Of a stretch of DNA of 64,000 bases, positions 36,045 to 45,020 are shown piece by piece. The stretch is from Clostridium_AW sp040797845. GTDB taxonomy: Bacteria; Bacillota; Clostridia; Clostridiales; Clostridiaceae. Location: NCBI GenBank assembly GCA_040797845.1, contig JBFNFA010000003.1, positions 248,001-312,000 on the forward strand, given 5' to 3'. How positions within the stretch are numbered: the first letter of the stretch is position 1; the number at the start of each line of letters is the position of its first letter. Below the pieces are notes generated by a model. It was not told where the DNA came from, ran no database searches, and saw nothing but the letters and a program-made list of their open reading frames with translations. Both the position numbers and the translations under genes were made by a program.

Positions 36045-36989
36045 CTAATCTTGTATTTTTTCATCCTCTATTTTTTCATCTAAAATTTTTTTATCTAAAA
36101 AATTTGTTCCAATTATTCCAAGAAGGATCATGGCTGCTCCAATAATATGAAAGTACTCTAGTTCTTCTTTTAAAAATATTACACCAGCTACCATAGTTAT
36201 TAATGTGGAAAGATTACTAAAAACACTCATTTTAGAGGCCTCTATTTTAGAGAGTGCATAGTTTGATAGTAATGATGTAATAAGCGAAGATAATACCCCT
36301 AGATAAATTATTGAAACCACAAATAATGGACTTGTAAAAGGTTTAAAGTAAAGCTTAATAGTGCCCTTTAAACTATGATTGATAAGTGACATAAGATTAA
36401 AAGATAAAAATCCTATAGCAGTCATTATATAAGTTAAATCTATAAGGGTATATTTCTTTGTCATTTTTCTTGCTAGCACATTATAACTAGCAAAGGAAAG
36501 AGAAGATAAAAAAATAAATACTATTCCTATAAAAGCATCGCTTTTAAAATTTATCCCCTTCATAAAAAATATATAAATCACACCTGATACAGATAAAAGC
36601 AGTGATATTTTCTGTAAGTTACTAGAATATTCCTTTAGAAAAAATGTTGCAAATATCATTGTAAAAATAGGAGTGGTTGCTTGAATGATTCCTGCTTCAG
36701 AAGAGGATACATGAACTAGTCCAAAAATTTGAAAAGCAAAAAACATAGCTGGATAAAACAGTGCTAAAGGCAAAATATTAAGTATATCCTTTTTATTTAT
36801 ATTTAGTTTTATCCATCCTAACAAAACAGGAATAGAAGCAAAAACAAAGGAGATTGTAAAGCGATGAGCGAGAGTATCAAGGGGTGTGGCTACAGTGAGA
36901 GTTAGTTTTATGAATAAAAATGAGAAACCTATTATAAAGGCATACAATATAGCGGCAAAATAAGCCTTTTTTTTATAAGAAACGTCCAT
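36045..36989 (-). CDS. EamA/DMT-family transporter
   Basis: A 314-residue membrane protein with ten predicted helices in two EamA repeats. The first contains SSSEAGIIQATTPIFTMIFATFFLKE and the second ASKMSVFSNLSTLITMVAGVIFLKEEL, both family hallmarks. The charged tail repeats the short unit ILDEKIEDEKIQD. It is an exporter of metabolites or amino acids of unknown specificity. Ribosome site AGGAGGAA. Confidence 0.88.
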   Translation of the reverse strand: MDVSYKKKAYFAAILYAFIIGFSFLFIKLTLTVATPLDTLAHRFTISFVFASIPVLLGWIKLNINKKDILNILPLALFYPAMFFAFQIFGLVHVSSSEAGIIQATTPIFTMIFATFFLKEYSSNLQKISLLLSVSGVIYIFFMKGINFKSDAFIGIVFIFLSSLSFASYNVLARKMTKKYTLIDLTYIMTAIGFLSFNLMSLINHSLKGTIKLYFKPFTSPLFVVSIIYLGVLSSLITSLLSNYALSKIEASKMSVFSNLSTLITMVAGVIFLKEELEYFHIIGAAMILLGIIGTNFLDKKILDEKIEDEKIQD

Positions 36990-37318
36990 TTTTATATTCC
37001 TCCTAGGGATAGTATTTTAAACTTACTATTATATACTTATATGTCAGTGGAACAGAAGATATTATATAATATTAATAAACTCTACTGTGTTATTATGTTA
37101 TAAAAATTGTATAGACCACTTATCTCTTGCTAGAGATGAGTTTTCTGATTAATGTTTAAAAACAGTATATTTTTATATGAAAAGAAGGAAAAGTAAATGT
37201 AAAATAGAAATAATTTATATAATATGGCCTTGAGTAAAAAAGTAAGCTTATCAGAGAATGAAATGAGAAAATGTAATATATTATATAGTTAAAATGATGG
37301 AAGAGGAGATTTGATAAT
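36990..37318. other. Divergent intergenic region
   Basis: Separates the minus-strand EamA gene from the next two-component operon. I see an imperfect inverted repeat at 37119-37140 (CTTATCTCT/AGAGATGAG) followed by TTTT, and AT-rich promoter-like sequence near 37280. No gene or RNA family is recognised. Confidence 0.35.
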
Positions 37319-38008
37319 ATGAGTAGGATTCTTGTAGTAGAAGATGATGAGATGCTCAATAATGGCATCTGTTTTAATTTGCAGGCAGATGGGTTTGAAA
37401 CCATAACTACTTTTTCTATGAAAGAAGCAGAAGAAGTTTTAAAGAGCACATCTATTGATATGGCCATATTAGATGTAAACCTTCCAGATGGAAGCGGCTT
37501 TGAATTATGTAAAAAAATTAGGGAAAGTGAAGAGATAGGTATTATATTTCTTACGGCCTGTGATATGGAATTTGATGTAGTTACAGGTTTTAAATTGGGA
37601 GCTGATGATTACATAACTAAGCCATTTAGCCTAAGCATATTGAGGGAAAGGGTATTGGCTGTGTTTCGTCGTTATAAAAAAAGCAATAAAGCATCAAACA
37701 TCGTGGTGATAGATGAATTGAAATTTGATTTTGATAAGATGACAGTTTCAAAAAACGGAGACAATATTATTTTAACTCCAATAGAGTACAAGCTTTTGAA
37801 TGCATTAGTAAAAGGAAGAGGGCAAGTTTTAACAAGGGGAATTTTACTTGAAGCATTATGGGACAAGGAATGTGATTTTGTTGATGAACATACTTTAACA
37901 GTGAATATAAACAGGCTTAGAAGCAAAATAGAGGATGATCCATCTAAGCCTAAGTATGTTAAAACAGTTTATGGTATAGGTTATATGTGGACAGGTGATG
38001 AAAGATGA
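37319..38008 (+). CDS. OmpR-family response regulator, BceR-like module 1
   Basis: A 229-residue regulator: ILVVEDDEM acidic pair, phosphoacceptor Asp52 (AILDVNLPDG), KPF lysine, then a winged helix (ILTPIEYKLLNALVK, TVNINRLRSKIEDDP, YGIGYMW). The stop overlaps the ATG of the kinase (ATGA). With kinase, ATPase and permease following, it is the regulator of a peptide-antibiotic sensing and resistance module. Confidence 0.9.
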   Translation: MSRILVVEDDEMLNNGICFNLQADGFETITTFSMKEAEEVLKSTSIDMAILDVNLPDGSGFELCKKIRESEEIGIIFLTACDMEFDVVTGFKLGADDYITKPFSLSILRERVLAVFRRYKKSNKASNIVVIDELKFDFDKMTVSKNGDNIILTPIEYKLLNALVKGRGQVLTRGILLEALWDKECDFVDEHTLTVNINRLRSKIEDDPSKPKYVKTVYGIGYMWTGDER

Positions 38009-39063
38009 AAGCGGTATCCGTTAAAAAAATGTATATTGTCTTTGGAAGTATATTTTTAATACTTTCTACTTTATTTTTACTACTGCTGTTTATGAATATA
38101 AGAAGCATTATAGGTATGTATCCTGAAATTACAGGTAAAGCATATTCTTTTTTTATTATAGCAGTAATTTTTATCATATTATTATTGATGACATCAATAT
38201 TCTTTTTGTGGTTTATGAGAGTTGAAATTGTGAAATTTTCAGATAAGATGTGTAAGCTTATCGATGATGCAATATCAGAGAAGCAGATGCTTTACTTTGA
38301 AACTAATAAAGAAAGTCTTATGTCAAAGCTAGAAAATCGATTGAAGAAACTAATAGATATGATTAATTACCAAAGGCAAAAAAATATGGATGAGCAGAAT
38401 AATGTTAAATCACTAATATCAGATATATCTCATCAGGTAAAAACTCCTATTGCAAATATATCTATGTATAATGCTACTTTGATGGAAAGAGAAGTAACAA
38501 AAGAACAAGAGCAAAAGTTTTTATATAATATGAAATCACAAATCTCAAAGCTTCAATGGCTTATGGAAGCACTCATTAAAATGTCTAGGCTTGAAACAGG
38601 TTTAATATGTTTAAATAAGGCCACTTCAAAAATTGAAGAAACCATAGCTCAAGCTATAGGAGGCGTATATTTAAAAGCGGAAGAAAAAAATATATCTGTA
38701 ACTATTGACTGTGATAGAAACATTCAATTATGTCATGATAAAAAATGGACCATTGAAGCTATATTGAATATACTTGAAAATGCTGTGAAATATACTCAAT
38801 GTGGTGGAGCTATAAAAATTGAAGTAAAAGAATTTGAAATGTTCACAAGGATTGAGGTTGAAGATAATGGCATGGGTATAGAAAAAGATGACATTAATAA
38901 TATATTTAAGCGATTTTATAGAGGGTCAGAGGCTTTAGATAAAGAGGGAGTGGGAGTAGGACTATATCTTACAAGGGAAATCATAAGTAAACAAGGGGGA
39001 TATATAAAAGTTAAGTCTCAAAAGGGGGTTGGATCAACCTTTTCTATATTCCTACAGAATTGA
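38005..39063 (+). CDS. Sensor histidine kinase, module 1
   Basis: A 352-residue kinase with two close helices (about 10-31 and 49-71) and only a short loop outside, i.e. an intramembrane-sensing type. H-box SDISHQVKTPIANI has His143; N-box LNILENAVKYT, G1 EDNGMGI and G2 GVGVGLYL are intact. Kinases of this shape usually sense through a partner ABC transporter, here encoded downstream. Confidence 0.9.
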   Translation: MKAVSVKKMYIVFGSIFLILSTLFLLLLFMNIRSIIGMYPEITGKAYSFFIIAVIFIILLLMTSIFFLWFMRVEIVKFSDKMCKLIDDAISEKQMLYFETNKESLMSKLENRLKKLIDMINYQRQKNMDEQNNVKSLISDISHQVKTPIANISMYNATLMEREVTKEQEQKFLYNMKSQISKLQWLMEALIKMSRLETGLICLNKATSKIEETIAQAIGGVYLKAEEKNISVTIDCDRNIQLCHDKKWTIEAILNILENAVKYTQCGGAIKIEVKEFEMFTRIEVEDNGMGIEKDDINNIFKRFYRGSEALDKEGVGVGLYLTREIISKQGGYIKVKSQKGVGSTFSIFLQN

Positions 39064-39099
39064 AGTACCATAGCTTCAAAAGAGCTATGGTACTTTTAT
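39063..39099 (+). terminator. Terminator between kinase and transporter of module 1
   Basis: Perfect 13-bp stem AAGTACCATAGCT/AGCTATGGTACTT with TTTTATG; separates sensor and transporter transcripts. Confidence 0.85.
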
Positions 39100-39204
39100 G
39101 TTACAAAACTGTTATATTTGATTTTTGCTTTGTAACTGCTTTGAGAGGTTTTATTGATAATATAAAAGTATAAAACTTGATTAAATAGGGAGATGAGGAA
39201 TTAC

Positions 39205-39879
39205 ATGAGCATTTTGTCGACAGAAAACCTTAATAAATACTATGGCGAGGCATCAAATATCGTAAAAGCTTTAGATGGAGTTAATGTAAGTATTAAAAAA
39301 GGAGAATTTGTAGCTATTGTAGGTACTTCAGGATCTGGGAAAAGTACATTATTACATATGTTAGGAGGGCTTGATAGACCTACAGATGGAAAAGTTATAG
39401 TAGACAATAATGATATTTTCACCATGAATGATGAGGAGTTAACTATTTTTAGACGTAGAAATATAGGATTTGTATTTCAAAATTACAACCTTGTTCCTAT
39501 ATTAAATGTTTATGAAAACATTGTGTTACCTATAGAGCTTGATGGCAATGAAGTTGATCAGGAGTATGTTAATAGGATTATTACTACATTGGGGTTAAAA
39601 GACAAACAAAAAAATATGGCAAACAATCTTTCAGGTGGACAACAACAACGTGTGGCAATAGCAAGGGCATTGGCTACTAAACCATCTATCATACTTGCTG
39701 ACGAGCCAACAGGAAACCTTGATGGAAAAACAGGGCAGGAAGTATTGGGGCTTTTAAAAGTTACTAGTGAAAAATTTAGCCAAACCATTGTGATGATTAC
39801 CCATAATGAAGAAATTGCCCAAATGGTAGACCGTATTATAAGAATTGAAGACGGTAAAATTGTAAATACAAGGAGGTAA
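39205..39879 (+). CDS. ABC transporter ATPase, BceA-like, module 1
   Basis: About 224 residues. Walker A GTSGSGKST, Q-loop FVFQNYN, signature LSGGQQQR, Walker B IILADEP and switch histidine MITHN are intact. ATG 39205 follows GAGGA; ATG 39193 is too close to its AGGGAG. It couples to the FtsX permease six bases downstream. Confidence 0.9.
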   Translation: MSILSTENLNKYYGEASNIVKALDGVNVSIKKGEFVAIVGTSGSGKSTLLHMLGGLDRPTDGKVIVDNNDIFTMNDEELTIFRRRNIGFVFQNYNLVPILNVYENIVLPIELDGNEVDQEYVNRIITTLGLKDKQKNMANNLSGGQQQRVAIARALATKPSIILADEPTGNLDGKTGQEVLGLLKVTSEKFSQTIVMITHNEEIAQMVDRIIRIEDGKIVNTRR

Positions 39880-39885
39880 TTTCAC

Positions 39886-42399
39886 ATGTTTCAAAACAAT
39901 AATAGTAAGACAACTAAAAAACTAGCTCATAGAACATTAAAAGCCAATAAAAGTAGAAATGTTTTTGCTATATTGGCAATTGTGCTTACAACTTTACTAT
40001 TTACTTCTGTATTTACAGTAGGAACAAACCTTTTAAAATCCATGGAAATTGCAACTATGAAACAAGTAGGATCATCAGCTCATGGATCATTTAAAGGATT
40101 AACAGAGGAACAATATAAAAAGATAATAAAACACCCACTTATAAAAGATTATGGTATTGGTATGAATTTGACTATTGCTAATAATAACGAATTTAAAAGC
40201 AAGGGTATGGAGATCAGATATTCTGATGAGAAATGGGCAAATTTCGGATTTTCTTCCCCCACAACTGGAAATTTGCCTCAAAATAAAAATGAAATAGCTA
40301 TGCCTACATGGGCCCTTGATATGATAAAGGTTCCTCATAAGATAGGTTCTTCAGTTCATATTGAATATAAGATTAATGAAGTGCAATATTCAAAGGATTT
40401 TATTCTTTCAGGATTTTGGGAAGGAGATAAATATGTATCTATATCAGGGTATGCTTTTGTATCTCGTGATTTCATAGAAGAATCTATGAAAGGGATAGAT
40501 TTCAAAACTGTTTCAACTAATCCTGATTATGATGGAATGATTGATCTGGATGTTATGTTGAACAATTCATGGGATATTGAAGGGAAGCTTAAAAGAATTA
40601 GTAAAGAAGTAGGGGTTGATTTAAAAGGTAACAGATATGGAGTAAATTGGGCATATATGTCATCGAAGATTGATGGTTTGGACAGCATACTTCCCTTTGT
40701 AATGATTATTCTTTTAATTTTAGTAAGTGGATATCTTTTGACCTATAATATATTTTATATATCTGTAGTAAAGGATATAAAGTATTTTGGGCTTTTAAAA
40801 ACTATAGGTACTTCACCAAAACAATTGAAGAGTATAATAAAAAAACAGGCATTTGCCCTATCCTTTATAGGTATTCCAATTGGACTACTTTTAGGATATC
40901 TCATAGGAGTTAAGCTAACTCCCATTGTAACAGAAGGAAGTATGATGGAGAGTAGTACCACGTTCTCCGTTCATCCTATGATTTTCATAGGAGCGACAAT
41001 CTTCACCCTCATAACAGTATTTTTAAGCAGTTATAAACCTGGTAAGATTGCGTCACAGGTTTCACCAATTGATGCAGTTCGATATACAGGTGTAAGTTTA
41101 AATTCAAAGAAGGGAGAAAAATCTTCAACTAATGGTGCGAAAATATACAAAATGGCATTTTCAAATATATTTAGAAGTAAGAGAAAAACTACTATTGTAA
41201 TTATGTCATTATCACTTAGTATCATTATTTTAAATTTTGTTGCTACACTAATCAGTGGTTTTAGTATGGACTTATACTTACAAGAATATATAAGAGGAGA
41301 TTTTGTTATAGGAGATTCAACCTATCATACCCATTATGTTGATTTTAATGAACAACCTACTTTAACCAGGGAAATCTGTGATGATATAGAGAAAAATAAT
41401 GATGTTGCTAGAATAGATAAGGTTTATTTTTACGGACCTGGAGAAACGGGAATAAATGATAATATAAGAAAAATACTAACAGAGGAAAAAGAGAATGTAG
41501 ATCCTGGTCTGGCTAAAGGGTTGGAAATGCGGTTAAATGAGGGGAAAATTATGGCACAGGTATATGGCTTGGATAAAGGCTGGTTTGATATTTATAGAGA
41601 GGCTAACATTATTGAAGGGGAATTTCATGGGGAAAAGTTTGAAACAGGCAAATATGTTTTGGTAGATCAGAGTGAATATTATGATGTAGGAGATGAAATA
41701 AAAATAACTCTATTGGATGGGAAAGAAAGAACTTTTGAAGTAATGGCGGTGGTAGATGATTTATATGTATATGATGTAAAATATTCTACTCATCCTGGAA
41801 CAAAGATATATATGCCCTCATCTTCTTTTGTAGATTTTATAGAGGAGCCTGTTATTATGTCTGCACAGGTTTATGCCAAGGAAGGAAAAGTAGCTCTAGT
41901 AGAAAATTATATAAAAAGCGTATGTTCTAACACCCCAGACCTTGAATATCGTGCAAAGACAAGCTATATTGATGAATATAAAAGTTTTGTAAACAATTTT
42001 TCTACTATTGGATATTCACTTAGTTTACTTATTGGTGTTATTGGTATTATAAACTTTATCAACACCTTATTGACAAGTATTATTTCAAGAAAACATGAGT
42101 TTGCACTGCTAGAAAGCATTGGAATGACAAAGAAACAACTTAAAAAAATGCTTATATATGAAGGACTTTACTATGGAGGAATAACAACTTTTATTGTTTT
42201 TACAATAGGAACTTTTATCGTACAATTTGGAGTAAAATCTTTAGGAAATCCAATGCCTCATTTTGTGTATAATTTTAACATTATGCCAACGGTGATTAGC
42301 TCATTCATACTCATGATTATTTCTTTTATACTGCCGATTATATGTTATAGCAGTATTGAAAAGCTTAGTGTCATAGAAAGATTAAGAGAAATGGAATAA
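39886..42399 (+). CDS. FtsX-type ABC permease, module 1
   Basis: An 837-residue permease: N-terminal helix (about 24-46), large extracytoplasmic domain, three helices (about 265-395; SVVKDIKYFGLLKTIGTSPKQ is the FtsX motif), helix near 435, second large extracytoplasmic domain, three C-terminal helices (about 705-825; ISRKHEFALLESIGMTKKQ). Longer than BceB (about 650) because of two external domains, so closer to the MacB-like or VraG-like permeases of antimicrobial peptide defence. Confidence 0.85.
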   Translation: MFQNNNSKTTKKLAHRTLKANKSRNVFAILAIVLTTLLFTSVFTVGTNLLKSMEIATMKQVGSSAHGSFKGLTEEQYKKIIKHPLIKDYGIGMNLTIANNNEFKSKGMEIRYSDEKWANFGFSSPTTGNLPQNKNEIAMPTWALDMIKVPHKIGSSVHIEYKINEVQYSKDFILSGFWEGDKYVSISGYAFVSRDFIEESMKGIDFKTVSTNPDYDGMIDLDVMLNNSWDIEGKLKRISKEVGVDLKGNRYGVNWAYMSSKIDGLDSILPFVMIILLILVSGYLLTYNIFYISVVKDIKYFGLLKTIGTSPKQLKSIIKKQAFALSFIGIPIGLLLGYLIGVKLTPIVTEGSMMESSTTFSVHPMIFIGATIFTLITVFLSSYKPGKIASQVSPIDAVRYTGVSLNSKKGEKSSTNGAKIYKMAFSNIFRSKRKTTIVIMSLSLSIIILNFVATLISGFSMDLYLQEYIRGDFVIGDSTYHTHYVDFNEQPTLTREICDDIEKNNDVARIDKVYFYGPGETGINDNIRKILTEEKENVDPGLAKGLEMRLNEGKIMAQVYGLDKGWFDIYREANIIEGEFHGEKFETGKYVLVDQSEYYDVGDEIKITLLDGKERTFEVMAVVDDLYVYDVKYSTHPGTKIYMPSSSFVDFIEEPVIMSAQVYAKEGKVALVENYIKSVCSNTPDLEYRAKTSYIDEYKSFVNNFSTIGYSLSLLIGVIGIINFINTLLTSIISRKHEFALLESIGMTKKQLKKMLIYEGLYYGGITTFIVFTIGTFIVQFGVKSLGNPMPHFVYNFNIMPTVISSFILMIISFILPIICYSSIEKLSVIERLREME

Positions 42400-42423
42400 C
42401 ACATTGATATGAATATATTACAA

Positions 42424-42460
42424 AGACGATTGCAATTAAAGTTGTAATCGTCTATTGTTT
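42424..42460 (+). terminator. Terminator after module 1
   Basis: 12-bp stem AGACGATTGCAA/TTGTAATCGTCT (one GU) with a TTGTTTTA tail. Confidence 0.75.
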
Positions 42461-42497
42461 TAATATAAGATAAATTAATAAATCCGAGGTGTTACAT

Positions 42498-43166
42498 ATG
42501 TATAAAATAATGATAATAGAAGATGACAAAGCTATAAGAGATGAACTGTCAATAACATTGAGGAATAATGGTTATGATGTATCATCCCCTTGTGAATTTG
42601 AAGATATAAAAAGCAAAATAAAGGAAGAAAATTCGCACTTAATATTGCTGGACATAAACCTACCTTATCAAGACGGATTTAAGTTATGTAGCGAAGTACG
42701 AAGTTACTCAAATGTGCCTATAATTTTTATAACAAGTAGAAATACTGATATGGATGAGCTTATGAGTATAACATTAGGGGGAGATGATTTTATTACAAAG
42801 CCCTATAATATACCAGTTTTACTTGCAAGGATATCATCGCTTTTAAAAAGGACTTATAGCAATAAAAATACAGATAATATATTATCATACAATGGTGTGA
42901 AGATTGATTTATTGACAAGCAACGTAGAATATAAAAACAATAAAGTTGAACTCACAAAAACCGAACTGAAGATACTTCATTATTTATTTGAAAACAACTG
43001 CAGTATTGTACCAAGGATGGATATGATTGAATATTTATGGGATAATGAAATGTTTGTTGATGACAATACTTTAAGTGTAAACATCACGAGAATAAGAAAT
43101 AAGCTTGAAAGTATAGGAGTTAGAGATTTTATAAAGACTAAAAGAGGACAGGGTTACATAATATGA
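42498..43166 (+). CDS. OmpR-family response regulator, BceR-like module 2
   Basis: About 222 residues. IMIIEDDKA acidic pair, phosphoacceptor Asp52 (ILLDINLPYQDG), KPY lysine, then a winged helix (ELTKTELKILHYLFEN, SVNITRIRNKLESIG, RGQGYII). ATG 42498 fits GAGG at 42486-42489. Overlaps the kinase start by four bases (ATGA). Confidence 0.9.
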   Translation: MYKIMIIEDDKAIRDELSITLRNNGYDVSSPCEFEDIKSKIKEENSHLILLDINLPYQDGFKLCSEVRSYSNVPIIFITSRNTDMDELMSITLGGDDFITKPYNIPVLLARISSLLKRTYSNKNTDNILSYNGVKIDLLTSNVEYKNNKVELTKTELKILHYLFENNCSIVPRMDMIEYLWDNEMFVDDNTLSVNITRIRNKLESIGVRDFIKTKRGQGYII

Positions 43167-44154
43167 AACTTAGTGAATATTTAAAGGATAAAACATATAT
43201 TATAATTTTAAATATCATTTGTATGATAGGGCTATCTCTATTTTTAAAAGGTGTTGGAAATAGTATAGACATTATTCTTTTAATACTAATATTTTGGATT
43301 GCCATTTTAATAAGTACTTTTATAATTCTCCATATGCAAAGAAAAAAGTATTTTAATAATCTATTTAAGGTTATAAATGGACTTGATAATAAATATCTAT
43401 TGTCAGAAATTATGGGAAAACCATATTTGTATGAAGACAAACAGTATTATAAGCTGCTTAAAATCTGTAATAAATCTATGATTGAAAATGTAACATGTAT
43501 AAAAAACGAACGAAAAGAATATAAAGAATATGTTGAACAGTGGGTACATGAGGTTAAGACCCCTATATCAGCTATGAAAATGATTTGTGAGAACAACAAA
43601 AATAATATTACAAGAAAAATAATTGCAGAAATAGAGAGAACAGATAATTTTATTGAACAGGTTTTATTTTATGCAAGGAGTGAAAATGTAGAATCTGATT
43701 ATATTATAAAAGAAATATCCCTTAAAAATGTATAAATAATATTATAGTAAAAAATAAGCAGATGCTCATACAAAATAAAATAAGTGTGACCCTTGAAGAT
43801 ACAGACATGGAAGTTTTTTCAGATAGCAAATGGATAGAATTTATCTTAAATCAGCTTTTAATAAATTCTGTTAAATATTCTAAAGAGGACACTCCTAAAA
43901 TAAAATTTTATGTACAATCTACTAAAGATGGAGTAAATTTAACTGTTGAGGATAATGGCATAGGTATTAAGGAAAGTGAATTACCAAGAATTTTTGAAAA
44001 AGGATTCACAGGTTCAAAGGGTAGAAATGCTAATAAATCTACTGGAATAGGATTGTATCTTTGTAAAAGTCTCTGCGATAAATTAGGAATTGAAATAAAA
44101 GCAGAATCTAAAATCAATGAATATACTAGAATTACTCTTATTTTCCCTCGCTAA
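43163..44154 (+). pseudogene. BceS-like histidine kinase, frameshifted
   Basis: The gene reads as a normal 330-residue BceS-type kinase only if one base is restored at about 43731-43735. The first frame (43163-43735) has two helices (about 10-32 and 36-56) and H-box EQWVHEVKTPISAMKM, ending LKNV-stop. The next frame resumes at once (NNIIVKNKQMLIQNKISV from about 43738), with N-box LNQLLINSVKYS, G1 EDNGIGI and G2 STGIGLYL, to 44154. The join is exact in family terms, so a single-base deletion is the simplest reading. Both halves retain intact motifs, so the lesion is recent, or a sequencing error. Confidence 0.85.
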
Positions 44155-44252
44155 AAAATCTATTATCTTACAACATTGAAAGGTAAATGTAATGAAAGTT
44201 GATACAACAATGATAAAAATTTATATAAGATATAGATAGCGGAGGTGAGAAA

Positions 44253-45020
44253 ATGAGAAATATATTGAAAATAGAACATATTGAAAAATATTATGGCAGT
44301 AAAGGAAATGTGACAAAAGCTATCGATGATATTAGCTTTAATGTATGTGAAGGGGAATTTATTGGTGTAATGGGAGCCTCAGGTTCAGGTAAAACTACAC
44401 TTTTAAATGTTATATCTACAATTGATACTGTAAGTGCAGGACATATTTTTCTTGAGGGAAAAGATATAACGGAAATAGACCATAAAAATATAGCTAAATT
44501 TAGACGGGAAAATCTAGGTTTTATATTTCAGGATTTTAATTTACTTGATACTCTTACAATACATGAAAATATTGCACTTGCCCTTACTATAAATAAATGT
44601 GATGCAAATAAAATTGATGATAAAGTTATAAAAATATCGAGACAACTTGGCATAGAAGATATATTAAAAAAATATCCCTATGAAGTTTCAGGAGGGCAAA
44701 AACAACGTTGTGCCTGTGCAAGGGCTATAATAAATAATCCTAAATTAATTTTAGCAGATGAACCTACAGGGGCTTTGGATTCCAAATCGGCGCAGATGCT
44801 ACTGCAAACCATTAAAAATATGAATGAGCAGTTATCAGCTACTATATTGATGGTTACCCATGATGCTTTCTCTGCAAGTTATGCTAAGAGAATATTATTT
44901 CTAAGAGATGGCAAAGTATTCAATGAGCTTATAAAAGGTGAGAAGTCAAGGAAACAATTCTTTAATGAAATACTTGATGTGATGACACTCCTCGGAGGTG
45001 ACCTCTCCGATGTACGCTAA
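44253..45020 (+). CDS. BceA-like ABC ATPase, module 2
   Basis: A 255-residue ATPase with Walker A GASGSGKTT, Q-loop FIFQDFN, signature VSGGQKQR, Walker B LILADEP, TGALDSKSA and switch histidine MVTHD. These match BceA/YxdL peptide-resistance ATPases closely. Ribosome site GGAGGTGAG. Its end overlaps the permease start. Confidence 0.92.
   Translation: MRNILKIEHIEKYYGSKGNVTKAIDDISFNVCEGEFIGVMGASGSGKTTLLNVISTIDTVSAGHIFLEGKDITEIDHKNIAKFRRENLGFIFQDFNLLDTLTIHENIALALTINKCDANKIDDKVIKISRQLGIEDILKKYPYEVSGGQKQRCACARAIINNPKLILADEPTGALDSKSAQMLLQTIKNMNEQLSATILMVTHDAFSASYAKRILFLRDGKVFNELIKGEKSRKQFFNEILDVMTLLGGDLSDVR

Noticed and set aside
43762..44154. Separate gene encoding only a kinase ATPase domain
   Set aside because: No ribosome site, and the frame continues upstream to join the first half of the kinase after a one-base shift.
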